Assembly (NCBI RefSeq): GCF_010993965.1
Contig: NZ_WIXM01000016.1
Coordinates: forward strand, 1-64,000
Length of the DNA stretch: 64,000 nt
Direction of reading: 5' to 3'
Source of the DNA: Gracilibacillus sp. YIM 98692
GTDB lineage: Bacteria; Bacillota; Bacilli; Bacillales; Amphibacillaceae
The notes beneath the pieces were generated by a model that did not search any database, was not told the origin of the DNA, and saw only the letters and a list, made by a program, of their open reading frames with translations. Position numbers and translations under genes: made by a program. Shown here in pieces: positions 43,701 to 53,868 of the stretch; within the stretch, counting starts at the first letter, position 1, and each line of letters begins with the position of its first letter.

Positions 43701-44430
43701 CCACCGGTTAGTTACAACCAAATATAACCCGGCACGAACTTGGACTCCGGAAAATGCAGTCGGTATTGGCGGTGCCTATATGTGTGTATACGGAATGGAA
43801 GGACCAGGTGGTTACCAATTTGTTGGTCGTACGATTCAAATGTGGAATAGACTTCAATCCACAGAAAGTTTCGAACCTGGGAAGCCATGGCTGCTTCGTT
43901 TCTTCGACCAAATTCAATACTATGCTGTTGAGGCTGATGAATTAATGGAAATGAGGGAAGACTTTTTACGTGGAAGATTTGAAGCAGATATAACTGAAAC
44001 AACTTTTAACCTTGGAGAATATTTAGAATTCCAAGAATCTATTAAAGAAAGTGCTGAAGAATTTCGGATGAAGCAGCAGGCTGCTTTTGATGCAGAAAGG
44101 GAAAGATGGAAAGAACTTGGAATTGCCGAATACATTGGTGAAGAAAATAATAATACTGTGACCGTAGAGGAAGATTTACCTGAAGACGAAATGGCAGTTC
44201 GTTGTATGATGCCAGGAAGTGTATGGAAGGTGCTTGTTGAGCCAGGTCAGTACGTAAAAAAAGGAGAAGCTATTATTATAGAAGAAAGTATGAAAATGGA
44301 ATTTCCACAGAATGCTACTTGTGACGGTTATATCACTTCCGTACATGTCAAACCAGGTGATGAAGTGCAAGCTGGACAACTTGTCGCTGGTATCGCTGAG
44401 GAGAAGAGAAACGAGGTGTCTATTACATGA
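40792..44430 (+). CDS. Guanidine (urea-type) carboxylase
   Basis: 1212 aa biotin enzyme. Order: biotin carboxylase (~1-445; AGGGGIGMR ATP loop, GERDCSIQRRNQKVIEESPA), KipA-like (~450-760; VLDGGVQSTVQDWPGR) and KipI-like (~810-1020) halves of the carboxyltransferase, and a C-terminal biotin domain with the biotinyl Lys K1168 in ESMKME. Enzymes of this architecture were named urea carboxylase, but behind a guanidine-I riboswitch and with DUF1989 partners they act on guanidine, giving carboxyguanidine from ATP and bicarbonate. Overlaps the next gene by 4 bases. Confidence 0.92.
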   Translation: MFNKVLIANRGAIAVRIERTLKKLGITSVAVYSKADQDSLHVVQADKAICVGEGPANDSYLNADLILEKAIETGAEAIHPGYGFLSENADFARKCAEKGITFIGPTPEQIDIFGLKHSAREVAEKANVPLLPGTDLITDKAEALREAEKIGYPVILKSTAGGGGIGMRVCKGENELVEAYDGVKHLAETNFNDGGLFVEKYIEKARHVEVQIFGNRFGEVKALGERDCSIQRRNQKVIEESPAPRLSQSVRNEMALAAERLANEAGYRSAGTVEFLYDPDTEEFYFLEVNTRLQVEHGVTEEVLGIDLVEWMVREAADELQQIEAKVSVPSGHSIQARIYAEDCHQQFRPSAGHLDSVVFAEAARNETWVQDGIEITTMYDPMLAKIIVHGKDRNEAIQKLIEALVITRFYGVTTNLSYLRNLLQESTVQQGDVYTRMLEGYKPAEHSIEVLDGGVQSTVQDWPGRTGHWDVGVPPCGPMDPYSFRLGNKLLGNEDNASGIELTLRGGTYSFRDDMLFCLTGADMQAKLDDKSVPMYTPVYAKRGQVLEFWEAKEGMRTYLLVEGGLEMPRILGSSSTFTLGGFGGHGGRALRPGDVLQVQEDNKSEVQQALYKEHQPEVSNQWTIGVIPGPHCTEEFLQEDYLHQLSETEWEVHFNSSRTGVRLIGPAPNWAREDGGEAGLHPSNIHDNAYAVGTLDLTGDMPILLGPDGPSLGGFVCPVTSASAEFWKIGQLHPGDTVRFQLLTIEEANELRKRQEEKLEAVGNGNIDQLSRLALPSKQQNLTPNYPLFIYEETGRRFPISVRFSGDEYLLVEYGKMELDLKLRFQVQVLMEAIRKDGRLPVIEMTPGVRSLQVHIDPLKISAKSAGELILEIDKQLPPLHEIEVPSRIVKLPLSWNDPSTQLATERYQKNVRPDAPWCPDNLEFIRRINGLNSIEDVKRIVFDANYLVLGLGDVYLGAPLATPIDPRHRLVTTKYNPARTWTPENAVGIGGAYMCVYGMEGPGGYQFVGRTIQMWNRLQSTESFEPGKPWLLRFFDQIQYYAVEADELMEMREDFLRGRFEADITETTFNLGEYLEFQESIKESAEEFRMKQQAAFDAERERWKELGIAEYIGEENNNTVTVEEDLPEDEMAVRCMMPGSVWKVLVEPGQYVKKGEAIIIEESMKMEFPQNATCDGYITSVHVKPGDEVQAGQLVAGIAEEKRNEVSIT

Positions 44431-46169
44431 TATCAACCCGTACTATTACAGATCTTCAAGAAGACTATAAAAACGGAAAGATAACGCCAGAAGATGTAAT
44501 AGAAGAAATTATTGAACAGGCTGCCGCAGATGAAGAAAAGAACATTTGGATAAGTCCTCCTTCTATGGAAAAGATTTATCCATACTTAGAAAAGTTAAAA
44601 GACATGAACCGAGAGAAGGCACCGTTATGGGGAATACCATTTGCGGTTAAGGATAATATTGATGTTGCAGGCGTGCCGACAACTGCTGGCTGTCCAGATT
44701 ATGCCTATACTCCAGCCAAGCATTCCACGGTAGTGAAAAGGTTGGTGGAGTCAGGTGCTATTCCTGTCGGAAAAACGAATTTAGATCAGTTTGCAACTGG
44801 ACTTGTTGGTACAAGAAGTCCATACGGAGAGACGCATAATAGTATGCAAGATGAATTAATTAGCGGAGGATCTAGTTCTGGTTCGGCTGTGGCTGTTGCT
44901 CGTAATCAGGTTGCTTTCTCTTTAGGAACTGATACAGCCGGATCCGGTCGTGTACCTGCCGCACTAAATGGAATTGTCGGTTTTAAACCAAGCTTGGGAG
45001 CATGGTCTACTAAAGGAGTCGTGCCCGCTTGTGAAAGTCTCGACTGTGTGACAGTATTTAGTCATACTTTGGAGGAAGCTCTAATGGTGGATGCTGTGGT
45101 ACGGGGTGAAGATCCTAACAATCCATGGTCTAAAGCAATCCGTAAGCCAATTCCAGAGCGTCCAGAGAAGATATTAATACCACAAGAAGAACCTACTTTC
45201 TTTGGACCTTTTGCAGAAGAATATAAAACGGCATGGGAGAAAACAAAATGTAAGTTACAACAATTACATATTCCTGTCGAATATGTAAATACTGATATCC
45301 TTTCGGAAGCTGCAAGTATTCTATATGGAGGTCCCTATATTGCAGAGAGATGGACTGCATTAGGAAGGTTTCTTGAAAATAACCCAGGCAGCTCCTTCCC
45401 GGTAACGGAGCAAATATTACGTTCTGGCTCAGGAGACAATTATGACGCCTCTTCTGTTTTCCAAGCAATGCACCGTTTGCAAGAGATAAAGCAAGAAGTA
45501 AAGAAATTGATGGAAAATGCGATACTTGCTATGCCAACATGTGGCGGGACATGGACGAGAGAACAAGTGAGGGAAAACCCTATTCAAACGAATAATGACA
45601 TGGGGCGTTTTACAAATCATTGTAACTTACTTGACCTTAGTGCTTTAGCTGTTCCATGTGAAGAAGCTGGAAAAAACCTTCCTTTTGGAGTAACATTATT
45701 TGGCCTTGCAGATAAGGAAGGGCTCGTTCTGGGAACAGGATTAGCGTTTAAAGGTGACACATCTGTACTTGAGTCAGTGTCTTCTCGTCATACAACTCCA
45801 GTCGCTGTTTGTGGACTTCATATGAGAGGGTTTCTGCTTGAAAAACAAATGCATGAGCACGGAGCTGTGTTTGTAAAGGAAGCGAAAACTGCTTCGAAAT
45901 ATAAATTATACAAGCTGCCAACTACACCAGAGAAGCCGGGCCTTATAAAACAAGATGAGGAAGGGGATGCAATACATGTTGAAGTGTGGGATATGCCACT
46001 CGAAACTTTCGGTGCATTTACTTCCAAGATTCCTTCTCCTTTAGGAATTGGAAAGGTAGAGCTTGAGGATGGCTCAGAAATTCCAGGTTTTATTTGTGAA
46101 GAATACGGAATAAGAGGTGCAGAAGATATAACGTCTGCAGGTGGATGGCATCAAGTCGTTACAATATAA
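44427..46169 (+). CDS. atzF: Allophanate hydrolase
   Basis: 580 aa. N-terminal amidase-signature domain with the Ser-Ser-Lys triad: K75 (FAVKDN), S149/S150 (SGGSSSGSA) and S173 (TAGSGRVP). The C-terminal ~115 residues form the small AtzF-type domain. It splits allophanate to ammonia and CO2, the last step that turns guanidine into usable nitrogen. ATGA overlap with the carboxylase means coupled translation. Terminator at 46230-46277. Confidence 0.93.
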   Translation: MISTRTITDLQEDYKNGKITPEDVIEEIIEQAAADEEKNIWISPPSMEKIYPYLEKLKDMNREKAPLWGIPFAVKDNIDVAGVPTTAGCPDYAYTPAKHSTVVKRLVESGAIPVGKTNLDQFATGLVGTRSPYGETHNSMQDELISGGSSSGSAVAVARNQVAFSLGTDTAGSGRVPAALNGIVGFKPSLGAWSTKGVVPACESLDCVTVFSHTLEEALMVDAVVRGEDPNNPWSKAIRKPIPERPEKILIPQEEPTFFGPFAEEYKTAWEKTKCKLQQLHIPVEYVNTDILSEAASILYGGPYIAERWTALGRFLENNPGSSFPVTEQILRSGSGDNYDASSVFQAMHRLQEIKQEVKKLMENAILAMPTCGGTWTREQVRENPIQTNNDMGRFTNHCNLLDLSALAVPCEEAGKNLPFGVTLFGLADKEGLVLGTGLAFKGDTSVLESVSSRHTTPVAVCGLHMRGFLLEKQMHEHGAVFVKEAKTASKYKLYKLPTTPEKPGLIKQDEEGDAIHVEVWDMPLETFGAFTSKIPSPLGIGKVELEDGSEIPGFICEEYGIRGAEDITSAGGWHQVVTI

Positions 46170-46229
46170 AATAGTATTAACGGTATCAAGGGATTCATGA
46201 AGTTTGTGGTGGAGTAACTGCAGAAGCCA

Positions 46230-46277
46230 CACGTTGGACGTCTTAACGATTATTGCAATCGATAAGACGTCTTTTTA
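46230..46277 (+). terminator. Terminator of the guanidine operon
   Basis: Arms GACGTCTTA...GATT and AATC...TAAGACGTC, then five T. Confidence 0.88.
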
Positions 46278-46443
46278 TGCATTGTGCCTTATTCACTCAT
46301 GAATTTTGTTTAGCAATAGATGGCTGAGGTATGGAGTATATTTTTAATTGACTTTTGCAAAATAAAAAAGACATATAATAGACCATTTATAATAGGTCGT
46401 TTTTTCATTATAAGATGAGAAGTGCTGAAAGGTAGTGTGAAAA

Positions 46444-47175
46444 ATGGAACCATCAAACAGACCAGTTGTTGGGATTACTAGCTCTATGGTCAATCATAAT
46501 AACATTCCGAGCTATAATATACATGAGAAGCACATTCAAGCAGTGATTAAAGCAGGAGGAGTTCCTGTCATCATCCCAACAGGTACTAATGAGATGACAG
46601 AAGTATGGGTTCGAATTTGTCACGGCATTATCTTAAGCAGTGGAGAAGATATCGATCCCAATACGTTCGGCGCAAACCCATCACCCAAAATTCAAAAAAC
46701 GAATAAAAAACGTGATTTTACAGAAGTGGAATTAGTGAAAAATGCGCTAAAACAGGGTAAACCAATCTTGGGACTTTGCAGAGGAGCAACGATGTTAAAT
46801 GTTGCATTGGGCGGAACCGTTATACAAGATATCGAAACGAATAATACGAAGGCAATGAAACATAACCAGCAAGCTACAAGGCCAGAGCCTACCCATTATA
46901 TACAGATTGATGAAACGAGCGAGTTATATCAAATTATCGGCAGCTCGAACATTCTGGTCAATAGCATGCACCATCAAGCAATTGACCAGATTGCACCGAA
47001 TCTTAAAAAAACAGCGGTTGCCCCAGATGGCGTGATTGAAGCAGTGGAAGGAACTGATAAAACGTCACCCATGTTAATGGGGATACAATGGCATCCGGAG
47101 GAAATGGCTGGTGAAGATCCAATAATGCAGCGTTTATTCGATAGATTTGTGATGGAATGTGAAAAAAGTGGTTGA
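46444..47175 (+). CDS. Peptidase C26 / gamma-glutamyl hydrolase-type amidotransferase
   Basis: 243 aa class I glutamine amidotransferase-like protein of the PuuD (gamma-glutamyl-GABA hydrolase) group. Catalytic triad: Cys in GLCRGAT, His and Glu in QWHPEE. An ILSSGEDIDPNTFG segment is typical of the group. Substrate not determinable; no other puu gene lies nearby. AAAGGTAG precedes the ATG. It has its own unit behind the guanidine operon terminator. Confidence 0.88.
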   Translation: MEPSNRPVVGITSSMVNHNNIPSYNIHEKHIQAVIKAGGVPVIIPTGTNEMTEVWVRICHGIILSSGEDIDPNTFGANPSPKIQKTNKKRDFTEVELVKNALKQGKPILGLCRGATMLNVALGGTVIQDIETNNTKAMKHNQQATRPEPTHYIQIDETSELYQIIGSSNILVNSMHHQAIDQIAPNLKKTAVAPDGVIEAVEGTDKTSPMLMGIQWHPEEMAGEDPIMQRLFDRFVMECEKSG

Positions 47176-47262
47176 GGCTTTAAACTGTATTTAAGTTTGC
47201 AGCCTTTTCTATATGTAGAAATGTCTTTATAATAGAGAAAAAGGTTTGGGGGTGATGCTACA

Positions 47263-47886
47263 TTGTCAAAACAATATGTTTGGTATGCCAGTTATGGTTC
47301 TAATTTAAGTAGGGATCGATTTTTATGTTATATAAAAGGCGGGCGCCCTCGAGGGTCTGAAAAAGAAGAGGTAGGTTGCAGAGATCAATCTCTTCCCATT
47401 GACGAATCCACCTATATCATGCACTTTCCGCTGTATTTTGCAAAAGAATCAGAGCGCTGGCAAAGACAAGGGGTAGCTTTTATCGGATTGAAAAAAGATG
47501 AAAAGTCCTATACATATAGTAGAAAATACTTAATTACCGTAGAACAATTTATGGATGTTGTGAAACAAGAAAATAACGGAGCTGAATTAAATCTAGATTT
47601 ACAAGATGTCATGAAGAATGGATTCAAGACGTTTAGAGACTCATGGTATGGAACGATCTTGTATTTAGGGGAAGAGGATGGACATCCCATTTTCACTTTC
47701 ACAGCTGATTGGGATTTAGATGTTCCTTTTAATAAACCATCAAAAGAATATCTAAGCATGATTATTCATGGTTTAAAATCAACACTTTCTCTCAAGAATA
47801 TAGAGATTATAGATTATTTAATTACGAAACCAGGAGTTGCTAATAACTATACGGACAATGATATGGAAAAGTTAATAAAAGAATAA
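47263..47886 (+). CDS. Gamma-glutamylcyclotransferase-like protein
   Basis: 207 aa. WYASYGSNLSRDRF near the N-terminus is the Y-G-S-N-L hallmark of the GGCT fold, followed by beta-rich segments (STYIMHFPLYFAKES, WQRQGVAFIGLK). Often misnamed histone deacetylase in bacilli. TTG start with GGGGGTGAT upstream. Function uncertain. A hairpin with T-run follows at ~47900-47937. Confidence 0.75.
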   Translation: MSKQYVWYASYGSNLSRDRFLCYIKGGRPRGSEKEEVGCRDQSLPIDESTYIMHFPLYFAKESERWQRQGVAFIGLKKDEKSYTYSRKYLITVEQFMDVVKQENNGAELNLDLQDVMKNGFKTFRDSWYGTILYLGEEDGHPIFTFTADWDLDVPFNKPSKEYLSMIIHGLKSTLSLKNIEIIDYLITKPGVANNYTDNDMEKLIKE

Positions 47887-48019
47887 GCATAAGGATGTTA
47901 TAGCACTTATCTATATATTGGATGAGTGCGTTTTTTCTTCATTTGCCATTAATCACATAATACTTCCATCTAAAACACATAATAGGGTGCAAATAACTGA
48001 ATGGTGGAGGTATCACACA

Positions 48020-49264
48020 TTGTTTAGAATATGCATCATGATGATCATCATAGCCTTAACATTTCCAACGCTAACGTTAGTGAACGCCAGTATGGACAAT
48101 TCTCATGTGAAAGCCGCTTTTATCCGTGAGGGGAATCTGTGGACATTGATTGATCATAAGGAAAAACAAATTACGAAATCGGGTAAGGTGTATGGATCAC
48201 CTCAATGGTCTCATGATGGTAAGTACCTATTATATCAAAAAGAAACCTCTTCTGAATTTCAAAACAGTAAAACACAATCCGAAATTTGGGTTTATCAAAT
48301 CACATCTGGAGAAAAGAGAAAAATTTATTATGATGGCCATGCTCCGAAGTGGGCACCTGATCAAAATATTATTTCCTTCCAAAGCGATGGAGTTCTAAAT
48401 GTTTCGGACTTAGATCGTTTCTATAATGCCGCTATGGGGGTCTATGGGTATACATGGTTACCAGATGGAAGTGGTTTTCTTTTAGCTTCACGGGCAGATC
48501 TTCTTCCTGATGGATGGACAAATCCGAAATTATATAAGAAAACATTTAAAAAACCATATAGTGAAATGACTTTAATGGAGGCCGTTGAGGATTTTTTTAC
48601 TATTCCTAAAGAGATTGAGGTAGACAACCATACGATTATGTCCATTAATGCGAGACATTTTACATTTTCTCCTAGCGGTAAATGGATATCCTTTATCGTC
48701 TCACCAACCGCTTCTTTGTCCATGGACAGCAACGCTCTAGCTGTTATTTCAAGTGATGGCGAAAAGTTTACAGGATTAGATGAACTGATACTTGGGGTTG
48801 GTCTTCCGAAATGGGCACCAACAAAGGATATTATCGCCTATATTGCCGGAGGCGGAAGGCTTGTGGCTGGTTTTAAGGACAAAGATCTGAAAGTAAAAGA
48901 AATGCCTGTGTCTGGATCCCTTACACCGGAAAATTATGCTGAACTTGATTTTACTTGGGTGGATAATGAATCACTTATTACAGCTAGGATTCAAGAAAAA
49001 GAATGGTCTAATGATTTCAGTAAACATCCATTACCATCACTTTATGCCATTCATATAATAAATAACAAACAAACGAAAATTACAAACCCTCCAGAAGACT
49101 TTGGTGACTACGATCCTCAGTATATAAAGTCTGTTGATAAACTGGTTTGGCTAAGGGGCAAATCTTTAACAGATAATGATAAAAACCTCTGGCTTGCTGA
49201 ATCTGATGGTTCCGACGCAGAGAAGTGGCTTCAAAATGTCGAGACGATTGCATTTTATGAATAG
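48020..49264 (+). CDS. Exported TolB/WD40-like beta-propeller protein
   Basis: 414 aa. Signal or anchor segment (about 3-22: ICIMMIIIALTFPTLTLVNA) and then repeated propeller blades with S/T-P-x-W motifs (GSPQWSHDGKYLLYQ, APKWAPDQNIISF, HFTFSPSGKWISFI, LPKWAPTKDIIAYI). TTG 48020 after GGTGGAGG is preferred over the long upstream frame because the signal then sits at the N-terminus. Partner or substrate unknown; no Tol system is expected in a Gram-positive. Confidence 0.78.
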   Translation: MFRICIMMIIIALTFPTLTLVNASMDNSHVKAAFIREGNLWTLIDHKEKQITKSGKVYGSPQWSHDGKYLLYQKETSSEFQNSKTQSEIWVYQITSGEKRKIYYDGHAPKWAPDQNIISFQSDGVLNVSDLDRFYNAAMGVYGYTWLPDGSGFLLASRADLLPDGWTNPKLYKKTFKKPYSEMTLMEAVEDFFTIPKEIEVDNHTIMSINARHFTFSPSGKWISFIVSPTASLSMDSNALAVISSDGEKFTGLDELILGVGLPKWAPTKDIIAYIAGGGRLVAGFKDKDLKVKEMPVSGSLTPENYAELDFTWVDNESLITARIQEKEWSNDFSKHPLPSLYAIHIINNKQTKITNPPEDFGDYDPQYIKSVDKLVWLRGKSLTDNDKNLWLAESDGSDAEKWLQNVETIAFYE

Positions 49265-49563
49265 GTGATTTTGAAAAAATGGTAGACTTCGGTGAAAACA
49301 TTCATTAGTTCTGAAACGTTTTTGCCTAGAGCGAACCCAAAATAGCAAACTTTACGAAAAAACAGCGTATGAACCACCTATATATTACATCAAATACCAC
49401 AATAATAACCACATCAATAGATTATTACGATTAATTGTGTTGCATTAAATAATAAATTAGAGCATTTTTTAATGATGTTCACTAGAAATGTGTTGCGTTT
49501 ATTGTTATGATAATGATATATTTTAATACATATAAAAAAACCCTGAAGGGGGATGCGATCATT

Positions 49564-51495
49564 TTGAACACTAGATTTTTAGATTTACTTGCTGAAAAAT
49601 ATGACTGTGAAGAAAAAGTGGTAACAGAGATTATTAATCTGGAAGCAATCCTCAATTTGCCAAAGGGAACAGAACACTTTGTCAGTGACTTACACGGAGA
49701 ATATCATGCGTTTCAACATGTACTCAGAAACGGATCGGGGAAAGTGAAAGAGAAAATTTCTGATATTTTTAAGGATACCCTGACCGAACAGCAAATTGAT
49801 GAGTTTGCAACATTGGTATATTATCCGGAAGAAAAATTGAAACTGATTAAAAATGATTTTAAGAGTGACGAGGAACTGATTAAATGGTACAAAACCATTA
49901 TTTGCGATATGATTCACTTGATTCCATATGTTTCTTCCAAATATACCCGTTCGAAATTGCGTAAAGCATTGCCGAAGCAGTTTATCTATGTCATCGAAGA
50001 ATTACTTTATAAAACAGATCAATACTCTAATAAGAAGCAGTATTACGAAAAAATTGTCCAGCAAGTCATCTCGCTTGGTCAGGCAGATAAATTGATTACA
50101 GGTCTTTCCTACACGATACAACAGCTGGTAGTCGACCATCTTCATGTGGTAGGGGATATTTATGACCGTGGACCGGACCCTGATAAAATTATGGATACGC
50201 TAATCAATTATCATTCTATAGATATACAGTGGGGAAATCATGATGTTTTATGGATTGGCGCTTATGCTGGATCCAAGGTTTGTCTAGCTAATATTATTCG
50301 CATCTGTGCTCGCTACGATAATTTGGACATTATTGAAGATGCCTATGGAATTAATCTGAGACCACTTCTTAATTTAGCGGAGAAGTATTATGACGATAAC
50401 CCAGTTTTTAGGCCAAAGGTACATTCTGATAAACCAATTTCTGAACATGAAGCATTACAAATTACAAAAATCCATCAGGCAATTGCTATGATTCAATTTA
50501 AGCTCGAAAGCCCTATTATTAAGAGACGTTCTAACTTTAATATGTCCGAAAGGCTTTTACTGGAAAAAGTGGATTATGAAAACAATAAAGTATCGGTTTA
50601 TGGCAAAACATATCCTCTTGAAAATACTTGTTTTGCCACAGTAGATCCGAACGATCCAGCTAAATTGTTGAAAGAAGAGGAAGAAGTCATCGATAAGCTT
50701 CTGTTTTCTGTACAGCATTCTGAAAAGCTGTCCAGACATATGAAATTCTTGATGAAAAAGGGAAGCCTCTATTTAAAATATAATGGAAACCTGCTGATAC
50801 ATGGCTGTATTCCAGTTGATGAAGATGGAAATATGGAACAGATGGAGATTGAAGGAAAGTCTTATAAAGGTCGTGAATTGCTCGATAAATTTGAGCAGTA
50901 TTTACGTTATGCTTTTGCAAATCGCGATAAAACAGACGATTTGGCTACTGATATGGTCTGGTATTTGTGGACAGGAGAATATTCGTCACTCTTTGGCAAA
51001 AGGGCTATGACGACTTTTGAAAGATATTTTATTAAAGATAAAAAAGCACACAAAGAAAAGCAAAACCCTTATTATTATTTAAGAGAAAATGAAGATATCT
51101 GTCGTAAATTACTCGAAGAATTTGATCTGGATCCTGATCAGGGTCACATTATCAATGGGCATACCCCAGTTAAAGAAATTGAAGGGGAAAACCCGATTAA
51201 AGCAAATGGAAAGATGATCGTCATTGACGGCGGCTTTTCTGAAGCCTATCAATCCACAACAGGTATTGCCGGCTATACTTTACTATATAACTCATTTGGT
51301 ATGCAGCTTGTTGCTCACCAGCAATTTAAATCGAAAGAAGATGTACTGCTAAATGGTGCAGACGTTTTATCAGTCAGAAGGGTAGTAGATAAAGAACTGG
51401 AAAGAAAAAAGGTGAGAGAAACAAATATAGGCCAAGAGTTATTAGAGGAAATTGATATGTTGAAACGTTTAATGGAATATCGGTATATGAAATAA
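49564..51495 (+). CDS. fbp: Fructose-1,6-bisphosphatase class III
   Basis: 643 aa, the Firmicute-type gluconeogenic phosphatase. Metallophosphatase motifs: [43 protein letters not shown] and [15 protein letters not shown] 49564 after GAAGGGGG is preferred to ATG codons 57 bases upstream, which have no ribosome site. Length fits B. subtilis Fbp (671 aa). Transcribed alone with a terminator. Confidence 0.94.
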   Translation: MNTRFLDLLAEKYDCEEKVVTEIINLEAILNLPKGTEHFVSDLHGEYHAFQHVLRNGSGKVKEKISDIFKDTLTEQQIDEFATLVYYPEEKLKLIKNDFKSDEELIKWYKTIICDMIHLIPYVSSKYTRSKLRKALPKQFIYVIEELLYKTDQYSNKKQYYEKIVQQVISLGQADKLITGLSYTIQQLVVDHLHVVGDIYDRGPDPDKIMDTLINYHSIDIQWGNHDVLWIGAYAGSKVCLANIIRICARYDNLDIIEDAYGINLRPLLNLAEKYYDDNPVFRPKVHSDKPISEHEALQITKIHQAIAMIQFKLESPIIKRRSNFNMSERLLLEKVDYENNKVSVYGKTYPLENTCFATVDPNDPAKLLKEEEEVIDKLLFSVQHSEKLSRHMKFLMKKGSLYLKYNGNLLIHGCIPVDEDGNMEQMEIEGKSYKGRELLDKFEQYLRYAFANRDKTDDLATDMVWYLWTGEYSSLFGKRAMTTFERYFIKDKKAHKEKQNPYYYLRENEDICRKLLEEFDLDPDQGHIINGHTPVKEIEGENPIKANGKMIVIDGGFSEAYQSTTGIAGYTLLYNSFGMQLVAHQQFKSKEDVLLNGADVLSVRRVVDKELERKKVRETNIGQELLEEIDMLKRLMEYRYMK

Positions 51496-51509
51496 GGGAT
51501 TTGGCATTT

Positions 51510-51552
51510 AATGCTCGTGTTGGTTCATGAACTGATACGAGCATTTTTGTTT
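51510..51552 (+). terminator. Terminator of fbp
   Basis: Arms AATGCTCGT and (A)CGAGCATT around a ~19-base loop, then TTTTGTTT. The following ~250 bases before hyuA show no gene. Confidence 0.8.
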
Positions 51553-51809
51553 ACACTATAGGAAAGTGAAAATTTTCCATATTGAATAAATATAAAAAAC
51601 GATAAGTCACGTTTATCTAATGTGTCAAAACAATACATAATCCCTGGTCTATAAACAAAACTAGAAATGAATGGAATGAAAAGTTCAATAACTTGAAAAA
51701 TAAAATTTGGTAAGCTATTCTAACACTTATTAGTTGACTAGGAATTATCGGAATAGATTGATATATTACTGGCATCAGTGACTATTACATATTTTGAAGG
51801 AGAGATTTT

Positions 51810-53867
51810 ATGGCGGAAAATCGTTTTCGTCTAGGTATTGATATTGGTGGAACTTTTACCGATTTAGTTTTGTTAGATCAGAATAACGGGAATATTATAA
51901 GTAAAAAAACACCAACGGTAACAGAGGATCCAACTCAAGGGATTACGAATGGTCTGCATGCATTAAAGGAAATGGGGATATCTACGGAGGACATTGAATA
52001 TTTTGTTCACGGTACGACGATAGGTTTGAATACGATTATTCAACGAAATGGCGCGAAAGTGGCTTTTCTTGTGACAGAAGGTTTTCGTGATATGTTAAGT
52101 TTCCAACGATTACGTTTGCCTGTGCCGTATGATTTTCGGTCTCGTCATCCTGAACCATTGGTACCTCGTGATTCAGTATTCACTGTTAAAGAACGACTCC
52201 AGCATGATGGAACCGTAGTTAGACCTTTAGACATGGATGAACTGGAGCGTAAAATGGATGCTATTAAAAAAGCGGATGTCGATGGTGTTGTCATTTGCTT
52301 TTTGCATAGTTACATCAACCCTGTTCATGAGCTACAAGTGAAAGAGAAAATGGCTGAACAGCTGCCGAATGTTAAAGTCAACCTGTCATCTGAACTTTGG
52401 CCGCAAATGAGAGAATACGAACGATCAATGATGACGATTTTAAATATGTATGTCCAGCCAAAGGTAGAACATCATTTCAAACATTTAAAACAACGCTTAG
52501 AAGCAGAAGCTGTTCCGGCTCATCCATATATAACCCAATCGAATGGCGGTATTATGGATATTGATACAGCGAGCAAGCAACCGGTAAGAACATTATTTTC
52601 AGGTCCAGCAGCCGGAGTAATTGGTGCATTGGATATGGTGAAGAAAGCTGGATTTGATAATGTGATTACATTTGATGTAGGAGGAACTAGTGCGGATATC
52701 TCGATTATTGAAAATAGATATCCTACTTATACACAAAGCAATCATCTAGGTGGTTTTCCAGTTATGCTGCCTTCTGTTTCCATGTATTCGGTAGGAGCTG
52801 GCGGCGGATCCTATGCTTGGATAGATAACGGAGGTATGTTAAAGGTCGGCCCTGATTCAGTCGGTTCTACCCCTGGACCTGCGTGTTATGGAGTTGGTGA
52901 TAAACCAGCATTGACCGATGCGTTTTTAGTTTGCGGTTATTTAAACACAGAATCATTTGCTGGTGGAGGCTTTGCACTTGATGTGGAGAGATCTAAGCAA
53001 GCCATCCAACCGATTGCGGATTATCTGGAGTTAACAATACAGGAAACAGCTGACCGTATGATTCAGGTGGCGATTGCGAATATGTTTGCAGAAGTAAACA
53101 ATATCATGGAGCATCATGGTTTTGATCCGCGTGAATTTGCCTTGCTTGGATATGGAGGAGCAGGACCAGTATTATCTAATTTACTAGCAGAAGAAATTCA
53201 AGTAAATGAGGTGTTAATTCCTCCATTACCAGGTACACTTAGTGCGTTAGGTGCTTTAAATGCTGATTTTATTCATGATGAAATCAAGACAGAACAGGTC
53301 TTGCTAGAAAATATGCCAATGGATGAGCTGCACAGCAAATTCGAGCAATTAGCACAGCAGGCTTTAAACTGGTTGGAGTCACAAGAGGGAACCGATTTAG
53401 ATGATCAAGAATTGCTGTATACCATCGATGCTCGCTATCAACATCAAGCATATGAAATAGAATTGCCGATCCAACCAGAATGGTTAGATAAAGGAAAGAA
53501 AGATGAAATCATTCATCAGTTTCATCAGCTTCATTTTAATCAATATGGTCATAGTGATACAGATGCATCGATTGAATTGATGAATCTACATGTTCGAATT
53601 GTGGGACAACCGCCAAAAGTAACGAGCCCAATAGTAGAACAATCAGATGCACAACCTGTTTCAAAAATAAACCGGGACATCATGTTAAAAGGAAACATAT
53701 ATGAAGCCCCAGTCTATAACCGTTCTGAACTTATGTATGGTCAGGATGTAGAAGGGCCTGCCATTATTGAACAAAATGATACGACGGTTGTTCTATTAAA
53801 TGAATGGAAGGCTAAAGTGAATCGATATGGGCACTTAATTTTATCACGTGAGAAAGGAGGTCAGTAA
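51810..53867 (+). CDS. hyuA: Hydantoinase/oxoprolinase subunit A (HyuA)
   Basis: 685 aa. N-terminal ATP-binding fold (RLGIDIGGTFTDLVLL), NGGIMDIDTA, LFSGPAAGVIGA, FDVGGTSADIS and the C-terminal HyuA domain. With HyuB it hydrolyses a cyclic amide such as N-methylhydantoin or 5-oxoproline using ATP; which one cannot be told. AAGGAGAG precedes ATG. HyuB starts 2 bases after its stop. Confidence 0.9.
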   Translation: MAENRFRLGIDIGGTFTDLVLLDQNNGNIISKKTPTVTEDPTQGITNGLHALKEMGISTEDIEYFVHGTTIGLNTIIQRNGAKVAFLVTEGFRDMLSFQRLRLPVPYDFRSRHPEPLVPRDSVFTVKERLQHDGTVVRPLDMDELERKMDAIKKADVDGVVICFLHSYINPVHELQVKEKMAEQLPNVKVNLSSELWPQMREYERSMMTILNMYVQPKVEHHFKHLKQRLEAEAVPAHPYITQSNGGIMDIDTASKQPVRTLFSGPAAGVIGALDMVKKAGFDNVITFDVGGTSADISIIENRYPTYTQSNHLGGFPVMLPSVSMYSVGAGGGSYAWIDNGGMLKVGPDSVGSTPGPACYGVGDKPALTDAFLVCGYLNTESFAGGGFALDVERSKQAIQPIADYLELTIQETADRMIQVAIANMFAEVNNIMEHHGFDPREFALLGYGGAGPVLSNLLAEEIQVNEVLIPPLPGTLSALGALNADFIHDEIKTEQVLLENMPMDELHSKFEQLAQQALNWLESQEGTDLDDQELLYTIDARYQHQAYEIELPIQPEWLDKGKKDEIIHQFHQLHFNQYGHSDTDASIELMNLHVRIVGQPPKVTSPIVEQSDAQPVSKINRDIMLKGNIYEAPVYNRSELMYGQDVEGPAIIEQNDTTVVLLNEWKAKVNRYGHLILSREKGGQ

Positions 53868-53868
53868 A

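Noticed and set aside
40792-44430. Calling the biotin enzyme a plain urea carboxylase
   Set aside because: The guanidine-I riboswitch and two DUF1989 subunits in the same operon point to guanidine as the substrate.
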